Assembly: GCF_008806975.1 (NCBI RefSeq)
Contig: NZ_CP031728.1
Coordinates: 5,311,501-5,375,500, forward strand
Reading direction: 5' to 3'
From: Cellvibrio sp. KY-GH-1
GTDB lineage: Bacteria; Pseudomonadota; Gammaproteobacteria; Pseudomonadales; Cellvibrionaceae
Length of the DNA stretch: 64,000 nt
Shown here: in pieces, positions 16,785 through 25,751 of the stretch
Position numbering within the stretch: position 1 is the stretch's first letter
Layout: every line of letters starts with the position of its first letter
Made by a program: the position numbers and the translations under genes
Notes under the pieces: generated by a model
Seen by the model: only the letters and a program-made list of their open reading frames with translations
Told to the model about the DNA's origin: nothing
Database searches by the model: none

Positions 16785-18476
16785 CTATTGGCGTGGAATA
16801 TAGATATGGTAGTTCACTGCCTTCTCACCCGGGTCAACTAAATCCAGTGTCAGGTGCACGGGCTGTTTCTGCGGCATATAGCTGCTGCCAGCGGCTTCTC
16901 CACCTAGATATTCCTTGGGGGGAAAGCGGCGAGAAGCGACTTCATTGTCGTCGATATCTGTAAATACCAGCACCAGATCAGGGTAGGGTTGATCAAAGGG
17001 TGCGTTGTTCATAATCATTACATCAACAGCTAGCGCACTTTGGGTTTCCGGGTGCTCGCGCACTACCAGATTAAATGCGCTGATCTGGCGGGTGTCTACC
17101 AATGGCGGAACCTGACACTTGAAGTAGGGGCACAGGAATGTATAGGCAGTTCTATAGGGTTCCACGCGGCTGAAATATTCAAACTTGAACCAGCCAAGTT
17201 GTACGATCAAGCCAATCAGTGCCAAGAGGCTCAAGGTGGGCCAGAGCTTACGCTGGTACCAACGGCGCATGCGTTTAGCGGTAAACTCAATGGGTGCAGG
17301 CATGATGTTCATTAACAACGCAGTGCGTGAGCCATCATAAGCGCGAATTTTGGGTTGTGTTTTGACTTGGCGTTTGCCGGAATCGTCACTTGCAGTATTG
17401 TCCGGTGTTTCAAAGATACTGGGGTCAAGTGGGGTTTCGGTTGCTGTCACTAATGGTTGCTTGAAGCCTGAGTTGTTGGGGATATTGGCCAGCTCATCGC
17501 TGAGGATAAACTCATCTTCTTCCTGCTTGTGGCCTGCGGGCGCAGCGGAATGGCTCGACTCGGGGTCAATTGCCTGGGGCGAGGTATCGGTGTCGGCAAT
17601 CAGACTAAACACCAGGCCGGGTGGGTTGGTGGATTTAGCTGGCTGCTCCACGTGGGTTGAGGGCGCTTCCGGGTTTCGCTCGGACGCATACGGGTCGTAT
17701 GGGTCTTCCTCTGGCTGAATCGCAGAGTTGCGTTGGGTTGCGAATTTGGGGGTGTCCTCGTCTTCGTCTTCAATTAGCATTTCTGCCCAGGATTCGTCAG
17801 TACCCTGCTGTGTTTCCCCGATGTTATGTGAATCGCGTATCTTGCGTTCGAACAATGAAACTTCGGTCTTGGGGGTCGCGTCTATCTCCATAAAGCCATC
17901 AAATTCGTAGCTCTTGGTTTCAGACTTTGACTCTTCCATATCATCGCTGATGAGTATGTCATCCCCCTGCGTCAGTGAGGATTTATCCAGAACGCGCACC
18001 ACGGGTTTTTGTGGCTCAGGCTTCGTGCTTGTTTTTGGCGACGCAATGTTGGGTGCCGGTGGGGTAATTGGCAATGGCTTGATACTGCTCAAAATAGCGA
18101 GTTGCTCGGGTTTGTTGGTGGGTGTGGTTGCTGCTGGTGCTGGTTTGGGTGATGCTGGTGGCGTAACAGGCTTGGAGGCGGTTGCCTGAGGGGGGTTGTT
18201 GGTCGCATCGCTTTTGGGTTTGGTGGCCTGATGTTCAGGCGTTACCGGACTCTTTGCCGGTTGTACAGCTTGCGGTTTTGATTGTTGGGTGTCTGGTTGA
18301 GTTGGCGTTGATGAGGTGGCAACCGGAGCAACCAGATAATCCATTGCTTTAAAAACATTCAAACAAGAGCCGCACCGCACCGCGCCCTTCGCGGACTGGA
18401 GTTGAGTCTGCGTAATGCGAAAAGCCGTTCCACACTTTGGGCAACGGGTGATCTGTTGGTTGCTGGCAGAGGTCAT
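16785..18476 (-). CDS. Zinc-ribbon / DUF3426 single-pass membrane protein
   Basis: 563 residues. An N-terminal MJ0042-type zinc ribbon has paired cysteines in 'CPKCGTAF' (C12, C15) and 'CGSCLNVF' (C35, C38). A long Pro/Thr/Glu/Asp-rich, probably disordered region spans about 50-395. One transmembrane helix (about 411-435, 'LWPTLSLLALIGLIVQLGW') is followed by a C-terminal DUF3426 domain of about 128 residues with two cysteines in 'CPYFKCQVPPLVD'. Homologues sit next to prmA in Pseudomonas-type genomes, as here; their function is not established. The topology predicts a cytoplasmic zinc ribbon and a periplasmic DUF3426 domain. The acidic linker is long for the family, which varies in this part. 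Confidence 0.85.
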   Translation of the reverse strand: MTSASNQQITRCPKCGTAFRITQTQLQSAKGAVRCGSCLNVFKAMDYLVAPVATSSTPTQPDTQQSKPQAVQPAKSPVTPEHQATKPKSDATNNPPQATASKPVTPPASPKPAPAATTPTNKPEQLAILSSIKPLPITPPAPNIASPKTSTKPEPQKPVVRVLDKSSLTQGDDILISDDMEESKSETKSYEFDGFMEIDATPKTEVSLFERKIRDSHNIGETQQGTDESWAEMLIEDEDEDTPKFATQRNSAIQPEEDPYDPYASERNPEAPSTHVEQPAKSTNPPGLVFSLIADTDTSPQAIDPESSHSAAPAGHKQEEDEFILSDELANIPNNSGFKQPLVTATETPLDPSIFETPDNTASDDSGKRQVKTQPKIRAYDGSRTALLMNIMPAPIEFTAKRMRRWYQRKLWPTLSLLALIGLIVQLGWFKFEYFSRVEPYRTAYTFLCPYFKCQVPPLVDTRQISAFNLVVREHPETQSALAVDVMIMNNAPFDQPYPDLVLVFTDIDDNEVASRRFPPKEYLGGEAAGSSYMPQKQPVHLTLDLVDPGEKAVNYHIYIPRQ

Positions 18477-18620
18477 ACATCAAGGCCCTTAAAAAACCAC
18501 GTCAACTTATTATTGATACTTGCCAGTGTAACCAGCGTGAGACGTGCGGTAAATTCCGGCGACAGTTGGTCGGGCGTGTCTCCGTCAGCAATGCCAACTG
18601 TCTCACTGTTATCTGGCGCT

Positions 18621-19505
18621 TTAGGCGCGAGTTTTGGTGGCGGTCAGGCGCACCCATTCTTCCTGTTCTGCGATTGGGTCAAATTCAAACCAGGGTTCGT
18701 AGGCGGCCATAACTGTTTTTGCCTGAATGGCGAGAATCCCTGACAGACACAATTTACCACCAACTTTGGTCATTGCATTTAGTGTAGGCGCCAATTCAGC
18801 CAGCGGACCGGCGAGAATGTTGGCGAGCATTACATCAACTGGCTCAGCGGGGCAATCCGGAGGTAAATAAACCGGCATTACATCAGCAGGTAAATTGTTG
18901 CGTTTAGCGTTTTCAGTGGTTGCGAGCAGCGCCTGAGGGTCTATATCTACCCCAATAACTTTCTTGGCGCCGAGTAGCAATGTGGCTATACCTAGAATGC
19001 CTGAACCGCACCCGTAATCGACCACCTCAAGCCCACTGAAGTCCTGTTGGTCAATCCACTGCATGCACAAGAATGTGGTGGGGTGGGTGCCGGTGCCGAA
19101 TGCCAACCCCGGGTCAAGCATCAGGTTTACCTTATCGGGTTCCGGCGGCTGCTGCCAACTGGGGCAAATCCACAGGCGCTCGCCGCAACGAATCGCATGG
19201 TAGTTTGCCATCCACTCCCGCTCCCAATCCTTGTCTTCCAATTGCTCCCAATAATGTTCGGGTAGTGGATTGCCGAAACGACGCTCTGCAAGTTTAATGG
19301 TTTTCGCGGTGTCGATTTCGGCATCAAACAGGCCGGTTATTTTCACGCTATCCCAGAGCGGGGTTTCGCCCAGTCCGGGCTCGAGAATAGGTTGGTCGGC
19401 GTTATCTTGCAGGGTAACCGATGCGGCACCACAAGCCAGCAATGAGTCTTCCAGTGACTCAACGTAACGGCGCGGAGTGATAATTTTCAGTTGCAGCCAA
19501 GGCAT
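18621..19505 (-). CDS. prmA: Ribosomal protein L11 methyltransferase
   Basis: 294 residues, identical in length class to E. coli PrmA. It trimethylates ribosomal protein L11 using S-adenosylmethionine. Landmarks: N-terminal 'MPWLQLKI', the 'DPGLAFGTGTHPTT' loop specific to PrmA, and the SAM-binding motif 'VVDYGCGSGILGIA' followed by 'GVDIDPQAL'; 'MLANILAGPL' resembles the NPPY-like catalytic stretch. It lies downstream of accBC in the common aroQ-accB-accC-prmA order, separated from accC by a gap with two palindromes. Confidence 0.96.
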   Translation of the reverse strand: MPWLQLKIITPRRYVESLEDSLLACGAASVTLQDNADQPILEPGLGETPLWDSVKITGLFDAEIDTAKTIKLAERRFGNPLPEHYWEQLEDKDWEREWMANYHAIRCGERLWICPSWQQPPEPDKVNLMLDPGLAFGTGTHPTTFLCMQWIDQQDFSGLEVVDYGCGSGILGIATLLLGAKKVIGVDIDPQALLATTENAKRNNLPADVMPVYLPPDCPAEPVDVMLANILAGPLAELAPTLNAMTKVGGKLCLSGILAIQAKTVMAAYEPWFEFDPIAEQEEWVRLTATKTRA

Positions 19506-19534
19506 AAAATGTATTTCTTGATAATGATTTGGTT

Positions 19535-19559
19535 GTAGGGGTGCAATTTATTGCACCCC
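19535..19559. repeat. Palindromic element, copy 1 (accC-prmA gap)
   Basis: ggggtgcaa (19538-19546), loop ttta, ttgcacccc (19551-19559): a perfect 9-bp stem preceded by gta. The same shape (G4, YGCAA, TTTA loop) recurs at 34096-34119, and a related form lies about 80 bases away at 19635-19654. Confidence 0.85.
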
Positions 19560-19634
19560 AAAAATCTTGCGCCCATCATAAAGATTCTGCGCAAATTTGT
19601 ATTTCACCATTTACTAGTGCCCTGAAATGTAAAA

Positions 19635-19658
19635 GGGCGCGATAAATCGCGCCCCTAC
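19635..19658. repeat. Palindromic element, copy 2 (accC-prmA gap)
   Basis: gggcgcga (19635-19642), loop taaa, tcgcgccc (19647-19654), followed by ctac, the complement of the gtag that leads copy 1. It is thus a related element in opposite orientation. It sits 24 bases beyond the accC stop and could also act as a processing or termination hairpin. Confidence 0.8.
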
Positions 19659-19677
19659 AGATCGGAAATCACCAATC

Positions 19678-21018
19678 TTATTCGGCGAGTTTCTTTTCCA
19701 GGTAATGGATGTTCACACCACCTTTACGGAAGGCTTCATCGCGCACCAGCATTTGTTGCAGTGGAATGTTGGTACGAATGCCGTCCACGATAGTTTCGTC
19801 CAGCGCATTACGCATACGGTTCAGGGCGATTTCACGTGTATCACCGTAGGTGATAATTTTGGCAATCATTGAATCGTAATTCGGCGGAACTGTATAACCG
19901 TTGTAGAGATGTGAGTCAACGCGAACACCTAAGCCGCCGGGTGCATGGAAACCTTTTACCAAGCCAGGGCAAGGCATAAAGGTTTTTGGATCTTCAGCGT
20001 TGATACGGCACTCAAAAGAGTGGCCTTTAATTACTATGTCAGACTGCTTGATTGACAATGGCAAGCCTGAGCAAACGCGAATTTGCTCTTTGATCAAATC
20101 GATGCCGGTGACCATTTCTGATACCGGATGTTCCACCTGAATGCGGGTGTTCATCTCGATAAAGTAGAAGCGGCCATCTTCGTACAAAAACTCAAACGTA
20201 CCAGCGCCCTTGTACTTGATGTCGATACAGGCTTTTACACAGGCAGCGTAAGTAGCTTCGCGCACTTCTTGCGGAATTCCCGGTGCAGGTGCCTCCTCCA
20301 ATACTTTTTGATGGCGGCGTTGCAGTGAACAGTCACGGTCACCCAAATGGATGGCGCTGCCCTGGCCGTCAGACAGGATCTGTACTTCCACGTGACGCGG
20401 GTTCTGCAGGAATTTTTCCATGTACACAGTGCCATCGCCAAATGCTGCTTTAGCTTCACCCTGGGTAACGTGGATGGAGTTAATCAGTGCGGCTTCGGTG
20501 TGTACTACGCGCATGCCGCGCCCGCCACCACCGGCAGCCGCTTTGATGATGATCGGGTAGCCGATGCGTTTGGCGATCTTCATGCACTCTTCGGCATCAT
20601 CCGGTAGTGGACCGTCTGAGCCTGGGACTGTGGGCACGCCCGCTTTTTTCATCGCTTTAATGGCTTCTACTTTGTCGCCCATCATACGGATTACATCTGG
20701 GTCCGGGCCGATAAAGGTGAAGCCACTTTTCTGCACTCGCTCGGCGAAATCAGCATTTTCTGCAAGGAAACCGTAGCCGGGGTGAACTGCCTGGGCGTCG
20801 GTAATTTCCATCGCAGCAATAATTGCCGGCACATTCAAATAACTTTTGGGTGACGGGTTGGGGCCGATGCATACCGACTCATCCGCCAGGCGTACGTGTT
20901 TTAAATCGCGGTCGATTTGCGAGTGGACAGCAACAGTTTTAATGCCCATCTCCTTGCAGGCTCGCAAGACTCGCAGTGCGATTTCGCCGCGGTTGGCGAT
21001 CAGAATTTTTTCAAACAT
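19678..21018 (-). CDS. accC: Acetyl-CoA carboxylase, biotin carboxylase subunit
   Basis: 446 residues, matching E. coli AccC (449). It uses ATP and bicarbonate to carboxylate biotin on AccB, the first half of the committed step of fatty-acid synthesis. Landmarks: '[20 protein letters not shown]', '[13 protein letters not shown]', the glycine-rich ATP-grasp loop '[17 protein letters not shown]', '[18 protein letters not shown]', and '[14 protein letters not shown]' with the conserved catalytic Glu/Arg. It follows accB by 26 bases; the pair is almost certainly one operon. Confidence 0.98.
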   Translation of the reverse strand: MFEKILIANRGEIALRVLRACKEMGIKTVAVHSQIDRDLKHVRLADESVCIGPNPSPKSYLNVPAIIAAMEITDAQAVHPGYGFLAENADFAERVQKSGFTFIGPDPDVIRMMGDKVEAIKAMKKAGVPTVPGSDGPLPDDAEECMKIAKRIGYPIIIKAAAGGGGRGMRVVHTEAALINSIHVTQGEAKAAFGDGTVYMEKFLQNPRHVEVQILSDGQGSAIHLGDRDCSLQRRHQKVLEEAPAPGIPQEVREATYAACVKACIDIKYKGAGTFEFLYEDGRFYFIEMNTRIQVEHPVSEMVTGIDLIKEQIRVCSGLPLSIKQSDIVIKGHSFECRINAEDPKTFMPCPGLVKGFHAPGGLGVRVDSHLYNGYTVPPNYDSMIAKIITYGDTREIALNRMRNALDETIVDGIRTNIPLQQMLVRDEAFRKGGVNIHYLEKKLAE

Positions 21019-21044
21019 GGACCGAATCCTCTGTTGGGTAGCGG

Positions 21045-21515
21045 TTAAACAATCGTTACCAGAGGTTGGTCGAATTCAACGGGGTTGCCTTCTTCTACCA
21101 GGATAGCCTCAATCACGCCGGATTTATCAGCTTCGATTTGGTTCATCATCTTCATGGCTTCAATGATGCAAATAACATCGCCCACTTTTACTGACTTGCC
21201 AACTTCGACAAATGCCGGTGAGCCTGGGCTTGGTGAGCGATAGAAGGTGCCTACCATCGGCGATCGAACTACGTGTCCTGAACTGGCAGTGGCAGCTGCT
21301 GGTGCGGCGGCCGGTGCAGCAGCGGCTGCGACAGGTGCAGCTGCCATGGGGGCAGCAGCTGGTGCAGCAAAAGCAGGCGCGGGTGCGCTGAAATATTGAG
21401 TGGTGCCGCTATTGCGGGCGATACGTACAGATTCTTCGCCTTCTTTGATTTCTAACTCACCGATGTTGGATTCCTCCAGTAGCTCGATCAGTTTTTTAAT
21501 TTTGCGAATATCCAT
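21045..21515 (-). CDS. accB: Acetyl-CoA carboxylase, biotin carboxyl carrier protein
   Basis: 156 residues, the size of E. coli BCCP. The N-terminal helix '[20 protein letters not shown]' is followed by an Ala/Pro-rich linker (about 45-82) and the C-terminal biotinyl domain. The biotinylated lysine is Lys122 in 'EAMKMMN', and the 'thumb' segment follows '[18 protein letters not shown]'. The gene lies between aroQ and accC on the same strand; the aroQ-accB-accC order is common in Pseudomonas relatives. Confidence 0.98.
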   Translation of the reverse strand: MDIRKIKKLIELLEESNIGELEIKEGEESVRIARNSGTTQYFSAPAPAFAAPAAAPMAAAPVAAAAAPAAAPAAATASSGHVVRSPMVGTFYRSPSPGSPAFVEVGKSVKVGDVICIIEAMKMMNQIEADKSGVIEAILVEEGNPVEFDQPLVTIV

Positions 21516-21578
21516 GGTGTCCTCTCTGGCAACAGGTTGTTGTAGTTGGTTTGGTCAGACCAAAAGGTTAAAGAAAAA

Positions 21579-22022
21579 CTATTTCACAAGTTTGAGTGCG
21601 GCTTGCAGCGCCAGTTCATAACTGGTGGCGCCAAAGCCGCAGATGACGCCTTGGGCGACATCAGAAAAATACGAATGCTGACGAAACGCTTCGCGCTTGT
21701 GCACGTTGGATAAGTGCACTTCAATAAACGGAATATCTACACCCAGCAAGGCATCACGCAGGGCGACACTGGTGTGGGTGAAAGCAGCGGGATTGATAAT
21801 GATGAAATCCACGCCCTCTTTACGGGCATCGTGAATGCGGTCAATTAGCTCGTATTCGGCATTGCTTTGCAGGGTTTGCAAATGGTGGCCAGCGTTTTGA
21901 GCAATCTGCGTCAGGTGGCGATTGATATCGTCAAGAGTGGTCGCACCATAGATTCCTGGTTCGCGCAGCCCTAACAGGTTCAGGTTGGGGCCGTGTAATA
22001 CCAAAATGGTTGCCATTGGCAA
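21579..22022 (-). CDS. aroQ: 3-dehydroquinate dehydratase, type II
   Basis: 147 residues. It dehydrates 3-dehydroquinate to 3-dehydroshikimate in aromatic amino-acid synthesis. Type II features: '[20 protein letters not shown]' at the N-terminus with the flexible-lid Arg and catalytic Tyr, '[18 protein letters not shown]', and '[17 protein letters not shown]'. The ATG at 22022 is followed by 'PMATILVL', so translation may instead begin at the second Met. First gene of the aroQ-accB-accC group. Confidence 0.96.
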   Translation of the reverse strand: MPMATILVLHGPNLNLLGLREPGIYGATTLDDINRHLTQIAQNAGHHLQTLQSNAEYELIDRIHDARKEGVDFIIINPAAFTHTSVALRDALLGVDIPFIEVHLSNVHKREAFRQHSYFSDVAQGVICGFGATSYELALQAALKLVK

Positions 22023-22358
22023 TGTTCCTAGGGTGATTTTCTGCTTTATGCGGCGATTTTGGTCAATTGGCAGCGAATTGTTGCAATTTGATTAAATCGC
22101 CCATCCGGAAATTCAAAGTGAGGGGGAGTTTGCCGCAAAAAAAAGGATATGTCCACGATGACAGCGAAATTTTATTCAGATGGACGAAAATCGCTGCAAG
22201 ATTGCAGAAGTTAGTCTCGGGCGCGGTAAAAATTTGGCTTCAAATAGCTGTTTTAGCAGATTATCCCTGCATCTTGCCGCCCCGTTAGCGGCAAGATTAG
22301 GGAAGTTGTTATAAAAAGTTGCTATCTGTATTTATTTTCGCTAATCATCGGCGAAATG
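22023..22358. other. 336-base gap between dsbD and aroQ
   Basis: Both neighbours are on the minus strand, so this holds the dsbD 3' end region and the aroQ-accBC promoter. The main visible structure is a perfect hairpin at 22271-22297. An A-rich run lies near 22137-22146. I see no convincing coding frame or RNA gene. Confidence 0.6.
22271..22297. other. Perfect 10-bp hairpin in the dsbD-aroQ gap
   Basis: atcttgccgc (22271-22280), loop cccgtta, gcggcaagat (22288-22297). It is 62 bases beyond the dsbD stop. No U-tract follows on the minus strand, so it may be a transcript-end processing hairpin, a weak terminator or a repeat element. Confidence 0.6.
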
Positions 22359-24182
22359 TCAGTTTTTTTGCCCTTTTAATTGGCGAGTGATTAGGTCTGG
22401 CGTTAAAAGTTGCGGTAATACATCGGCCTTTCCTGCCCGATCCGCCGGGAACCAGAGGTATAAAGGCACGCCACTGCGGCCATATTCCTGTAAAAGTACG
22501 GTAATTTTCGGGTCGGTATTGGTCCAGTCGCCTTTTAATGTTGCCACATTCAATTCATCAAATACCTTCTCTACCGATTCGGTATGCAGTGCTACGCGTT
22601 CGTTAGCAAGACAAGTCAGGCACCAGTCGGCGGTTAAGTTGATAAATACCGGGCGTCCTTGGGCGCGCAATTCGCCTAATAACTCGGGGCTGTAGGGCTG
22701 CCAACGGCCGGCAGTTTGTTGGGTTTTCTCTGTTGTGACGGATGTTTGCCACAAGAAGCTGAGCGCAATTAACCAGCTGGCTGTCATTAACAGGCGGCGA
22801 ATAATCTGCCAGAGCCCGGTAGTTTGTTTGCCCCAGAGCCAGCAGCCAAAGGCAATAAGTACAGCGCCAGTGGTCAGCGTCGCCATTCCGGTAACGCTGG
22901 TTTGACGACCATAGACCCACAAAAGCCAGATGGCACTAAGGTAAAGCGGGAAGGCCAGTAGTTGTTTGATATTGTCCATCCATGCGCCGGGCTTCGGCAG
23001 TCGGTTGGCGAGTGCTGGTAGATAGCAGAGCAGTAACAGTGGTAGAGCCATCCCAAAGCCCAGTGCGGCAAAGATGGTGATGCAAACATACGCGGGTTGG
23101 GTCAAAGCGAAACCCAATGCCGCCCCCATAAAGGGGGCGGTGCAGGGGCTGGCGACAACCGCCGCCAGCACGCCGGTAAAGAAAGAGCCGCTCAACCCGG
23201 ATTTTTGCGTCAAATTTTGCCCGATACCCATCAGTCCGCCGCCGAAATGAATCACTCCAGACATGCTTAGTCCCATCACGAAAAACAGATAGGTCAGCGC
23301 AGCTATCAAGCCGGGCGATTGCAGCTGGAAGCCCCAGCCAATTGCTTCGCCGCCTTTGCGTGCCAGTAATAGCGCTATCGCGAATCCGACAAAGCAAGCC
23401 ACTATCCCCAAGGTGTACACCCAGCCGTGCATGGCCAGGCGCGACCGATCAGCGGCTGCCAGGCTCATTACCTTGATAGAGAGCACCGGGAAAACGCAGG
23501 GCATCAGGTTCAGGATGACGCCGCCCAGCAAAGCAAAAATCACTGCTTGTAACAGCCAGATAGATTCTGTGGGGGAGTTAGTTGCGGACGGGGGTGGTGG
23601 TGTTGCTAAATCACTTGCCGCGGCAGCATTGGTGGCTTCACTGGAGATTGGCATGGCTGCCGCAGTAGATTGCTCAACCACCAAGGCATTGGCGGGGTCA
23701 ATAGCCAGGGTTTTCTTTTGTGGTGGGTAGCAAAGCCCCGCATCGGCGCAGCCTTGATATTCTAGCTTGAGTACAAATGGTTTAGCGATTCCGTTAAGGT
23801 CAAAGCTGGCGCTCACCTCATGGTAGTGCACCATGGTCTCGCGCTCGAACAACTCGTCGTACTTCATTTTACCCGCTGTATAAACGGGGTTGAGGCTAAT
23901 GCCTTCGTCGGCTTTGAATTTGAATCGCTCTTCATAGAGGTAATAGCGATCGGCGATCTTCCAATGTAGCAATAGCTTTCCCTGCTCTATGGAAAAGGTG
24001 GGAACAAATGCCTGAGCTACGGGCAGAAACTCATCTTGCGCGGCGATTTTATTGTCCAGCGAGACCGGGGATTGGTTAAAGCTCTGGCTTTTGGGTGCGA
24101 AAGGGTCATCAGCGGCATTGGCGCAAAGGCATGTAACCAGCAGCCAGGATTGCAGTGAGAGGGAAATCAGGCGTGAAAGCAT
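22359..24182 (-). CDS. dsbD: Thiol:disulfide interchange protein DsbD
   Basis: 607 residues from the ATG at 24182 (residue 30 of the longest frame), chosen because it starts a normal signal peptide (MLSRLISLSLQSWLLVTCLC). DsbD passes electrons from cytoplasmic thioredoxin across the inner membrane to periplasmic thiol partners. Three domains are visible: an N-terminal periplasmic domain with the cysteine pair in 'CADAGLCYPPQK'; a central eight-helix membrane domain with the conserved cysteines in 'LMPCVFPVLS' and 'SPCTAPFMG'; and a C-terminal thioredoxin domain with 'ADWCLTCLANE'. The final Gly/Thr-Pro-type thioredoxin region is 'GRSGVPLYLW'. It is divergent from the TPR lipoprotein gene at 24427. 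Confidence 0.94.
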   Translation of the reverse strand: MLSRLISLSLQSWLLVTCLCANAADDPFAPKSQSFNQSPVSLDNKIAAQDEFLPVAQAFVPTFSIEQGKLLLHWKIADRYYLYEERFKFKADEGISLNPVYTAGKMKYDELFERETMVHYHEVSASFDLNGIAKPFVLKLEYQGCADAGLCYPPQKKTLAIDPANALVVEQSTAAAMPISSEATNAAAASDLATPPPPSATNSPTESIWLLQAVIFALLGGVILNLMPCVFPVLSIKVMSLAAADRSRLAMHGWVYTLGIVACFVGFAIALLLARKGGEAIGWGFQLQSPGLIAALTYLFFVMGLSMSGVIHFGGGLMGIGQNLTQKSGLSGSFFTGVLAAVVASPCTAPFMGAALGFALTQPAYVCITIFAALGFGMALPLLLLCYLPALANRLPKPGAWMDNIKQLLAFPLYLSAIWLLWVYGRQTSVTGMATLTTGAVLIAFGCWLWGKQTTGLWQIIRRLLMTASWLIALSFLWQTSVTTEKTQQTAGRWQPYSPELLGELRAQGRPVFINLTADWCLTCLANERVALHTESVEKVFDELNVATLKGDWTNTDPKITVLLQEYGRSGVPLYLWFPADRAGKADVLPQLLTPDLITRQLKGQKN

Positions 24183-24426
24183 AGTCAGTTTCTTTAGAGT
24201 AATGATGGTTTCCGGGTGTCTGCGAGGCAGAGTTACAGTAACATACGCGACCCTATGGACACTGGGCAATGGCTATCATTCCCTGGATGTCGCGATTTCG
24301 TGAAAATTTTATTTGCCTGTTCTGTGCTGCTGTAAAGTCATCAACAATTGCCGGTGTTGCTACAGCAAGTGTTGTTTATCAGCAAGTCGGTATTTTTTGG
24401 ACAGGTTTCCCAAGAGATGTTTTCCT

Positions 24427-25161
24427 ATGTCGAGCATTGTTTTTCGTTGCGCGTTGTTAATTGTTGTTGGATTGGGGTTGGAGGGTTGCCAAACACCTTT
24501 CTGGATGAATAAGAAAAAAACTCCGCCCCCCCCACCGCCTGCACCCGTCGTGCAAGCGCCAGCGCCGCTCACCAAAGAGCAGCAGGTGGTTAAAATGCTG
24601 ATTCTTAATGGCGAATACACATTGTCACAAAACATGTTGCTGACGCCGAAAAACGACAATGCATACGATTATTTTCGCGCGGCACTCAAGTTGGACCCGA
24701 ATAACCAGCGTGCAAAAGGTGGCTTGCAGGGGATTGTAATGCGCTATGTAGATCTTGCTCGGCAGGCGGCGGCGCGCGGTAATTATTCGCAGGCGACCAC
24801 CATGCTGAATAATGCACGTAGTGTTGATCCAACCAATTTGCTCATTAAAGAAGTGTCAGATGGGCTCAGCGAACAAATTAAATCAGCGCCTCCGGTAGAA
24901 CCTTATCGCGGCGGTGCTCATGAATTTCTACTGGATGCGAGTCTGGTAGGGAAAGATGATCCCAAAATTCTTGCGCGAATTGCCGAAGTGACTAACAAAG
25001 TGAAAGAGACAAATAGTCTGGCGATGATCATTGCGCGCACCGATGTTGAGGGCCGTTGGATCTACCAGAAAATGCGCGAAGCGGCACCCGGTTATCGTGT
25101 GCGTGGTGACATAAAACTCGGTAGCCCTGTGCGCATTATTCTGGAGCCAGTTGCGCAATAA
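24427..25161 (+). CDS. TPR-repeat lipoprotein of unknown function
   Basis: 244 residues from the ATG at 24427; longer in-frame starts give an implausible Cys-rich leader. The N-terminus is a lipoprotein signal with Cys21 ('GLGLEGC'), then a proline-rich tether ('KTPPPPPPAPVVQAPAP'). Two TPR-like helical repeats cover about 60-145 ('AYDYFRAALKLDPNNQRA' and 'NYSQATTMLNNARSVDPTN'). The C-terminal 60 residues ('AMIIARTDVEGRWIYQKMRE' onwards) look like a small alpha/beta domain that I associate with conserved pseudomonad lipoproteins of unknown role. Probably anchored in the outer membrane facing the periplasm. Divergent from dsbD. Confidence 0.7.
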   Translation: MSSIVFRCALLIVVGLGLEGCQTPFWMNKKKTPPPPPPAPVVQAPAPLTKEQQVVKMLILNGEYTLSQNMLLTPKNDNAYDYFRAALKLDPNNQRAKGGLQGIVMRYVDLARQAAARGNYSQATTMLNNARSVDPTNLLIKEVSDGLSEQIKSAPPVEPYRGGAHEFLLDASLVGKDDPKILARIAEVTNKVKETNSLAMIIARTDVEGRWIYQKMREAAPGYRVRGDIKLGSPVRIILEPVAQ

Positions 25162-25172
25162 TTTTTTTAGCA

Positions 25173-25571
25173 TTAGATTTTCGAAAGCAATTCAATCCAT
25201 ATTGCCGCCAAAAAATATAAGCCAACACTAAAGACGAGTGACCGCACCAATACCTGGTTGATAGTTAAATGCACGAGTGTGTGAATGTATCTGGAAATAA
25301 CAAAGCCCCAGACATTAAACACGAGCGCGTCACTCGTATAACCTAAGCTAAAAGCAAGGACCCAGGCCGCAATAAAAATAGGTGGGAGCTGGAATAAATT
25401 GTTCAGGTTATTCGTTGTTTTGGTAACGTACGCTGGCTCTTTACTGATGTGAAACGTTTCATAATGAGACAGCTTTACCTCACCACATTTAACCGCCCAC
25501 ATGCGACATGCAAACGCCACAACGAACATTGATGTCATTAAAATAAGTAGTAATGCTAGTGGTTCCTTCAT
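25173..25571 (-). CDS. MAPEG-family membrane protein
   Basis: 132 residues with four predicted transmembrane helices (about 3-22, 62-80, 83-101, 108-128). 'TTNNLNNLFQLPPIFIAAW' followed by 'YIHTLVHLTIN' matches the MAPEG family (membrane-associated proteins in eicosanoid and glutathione metabolism), whose bacterial members include glutathione-transferase-like proteins and many of unknown activity. It converges with the TPR lipoprotein gene with only 11 bases between the stops. No substrate is suggested by the neighbours. Confidence 0.8.
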   Translation of the reverse strand: MKEPLALLLILMTSMFVVAFACRMWAVKCGEVKLSHYETFHISKEPAYVTKTTNNLNNLFQLPPIFIAAWVLAFSLGYTSDALVFNVWGFVISRYIHTLVHLTINQVLVRSLVFSVGLYFLAAIWIELLSKI

Positions 25572-25751
25572 TCTTATTGCTCTCTTGCTTTTTTAAACTG
25601 AGGCTGCGCACTATAAATCTATAGCTGCCTGCTTGCCATATGATCCCATGACTTGAAATTAGTGTAGGTCTAGGTTTGCGGGGTTATTGGTACCTGAATC
25701 CCCCAGCTTTTTTTGTTATCCTTTGCGCCTGTTTTTGGGGTTGGCCAGCTT

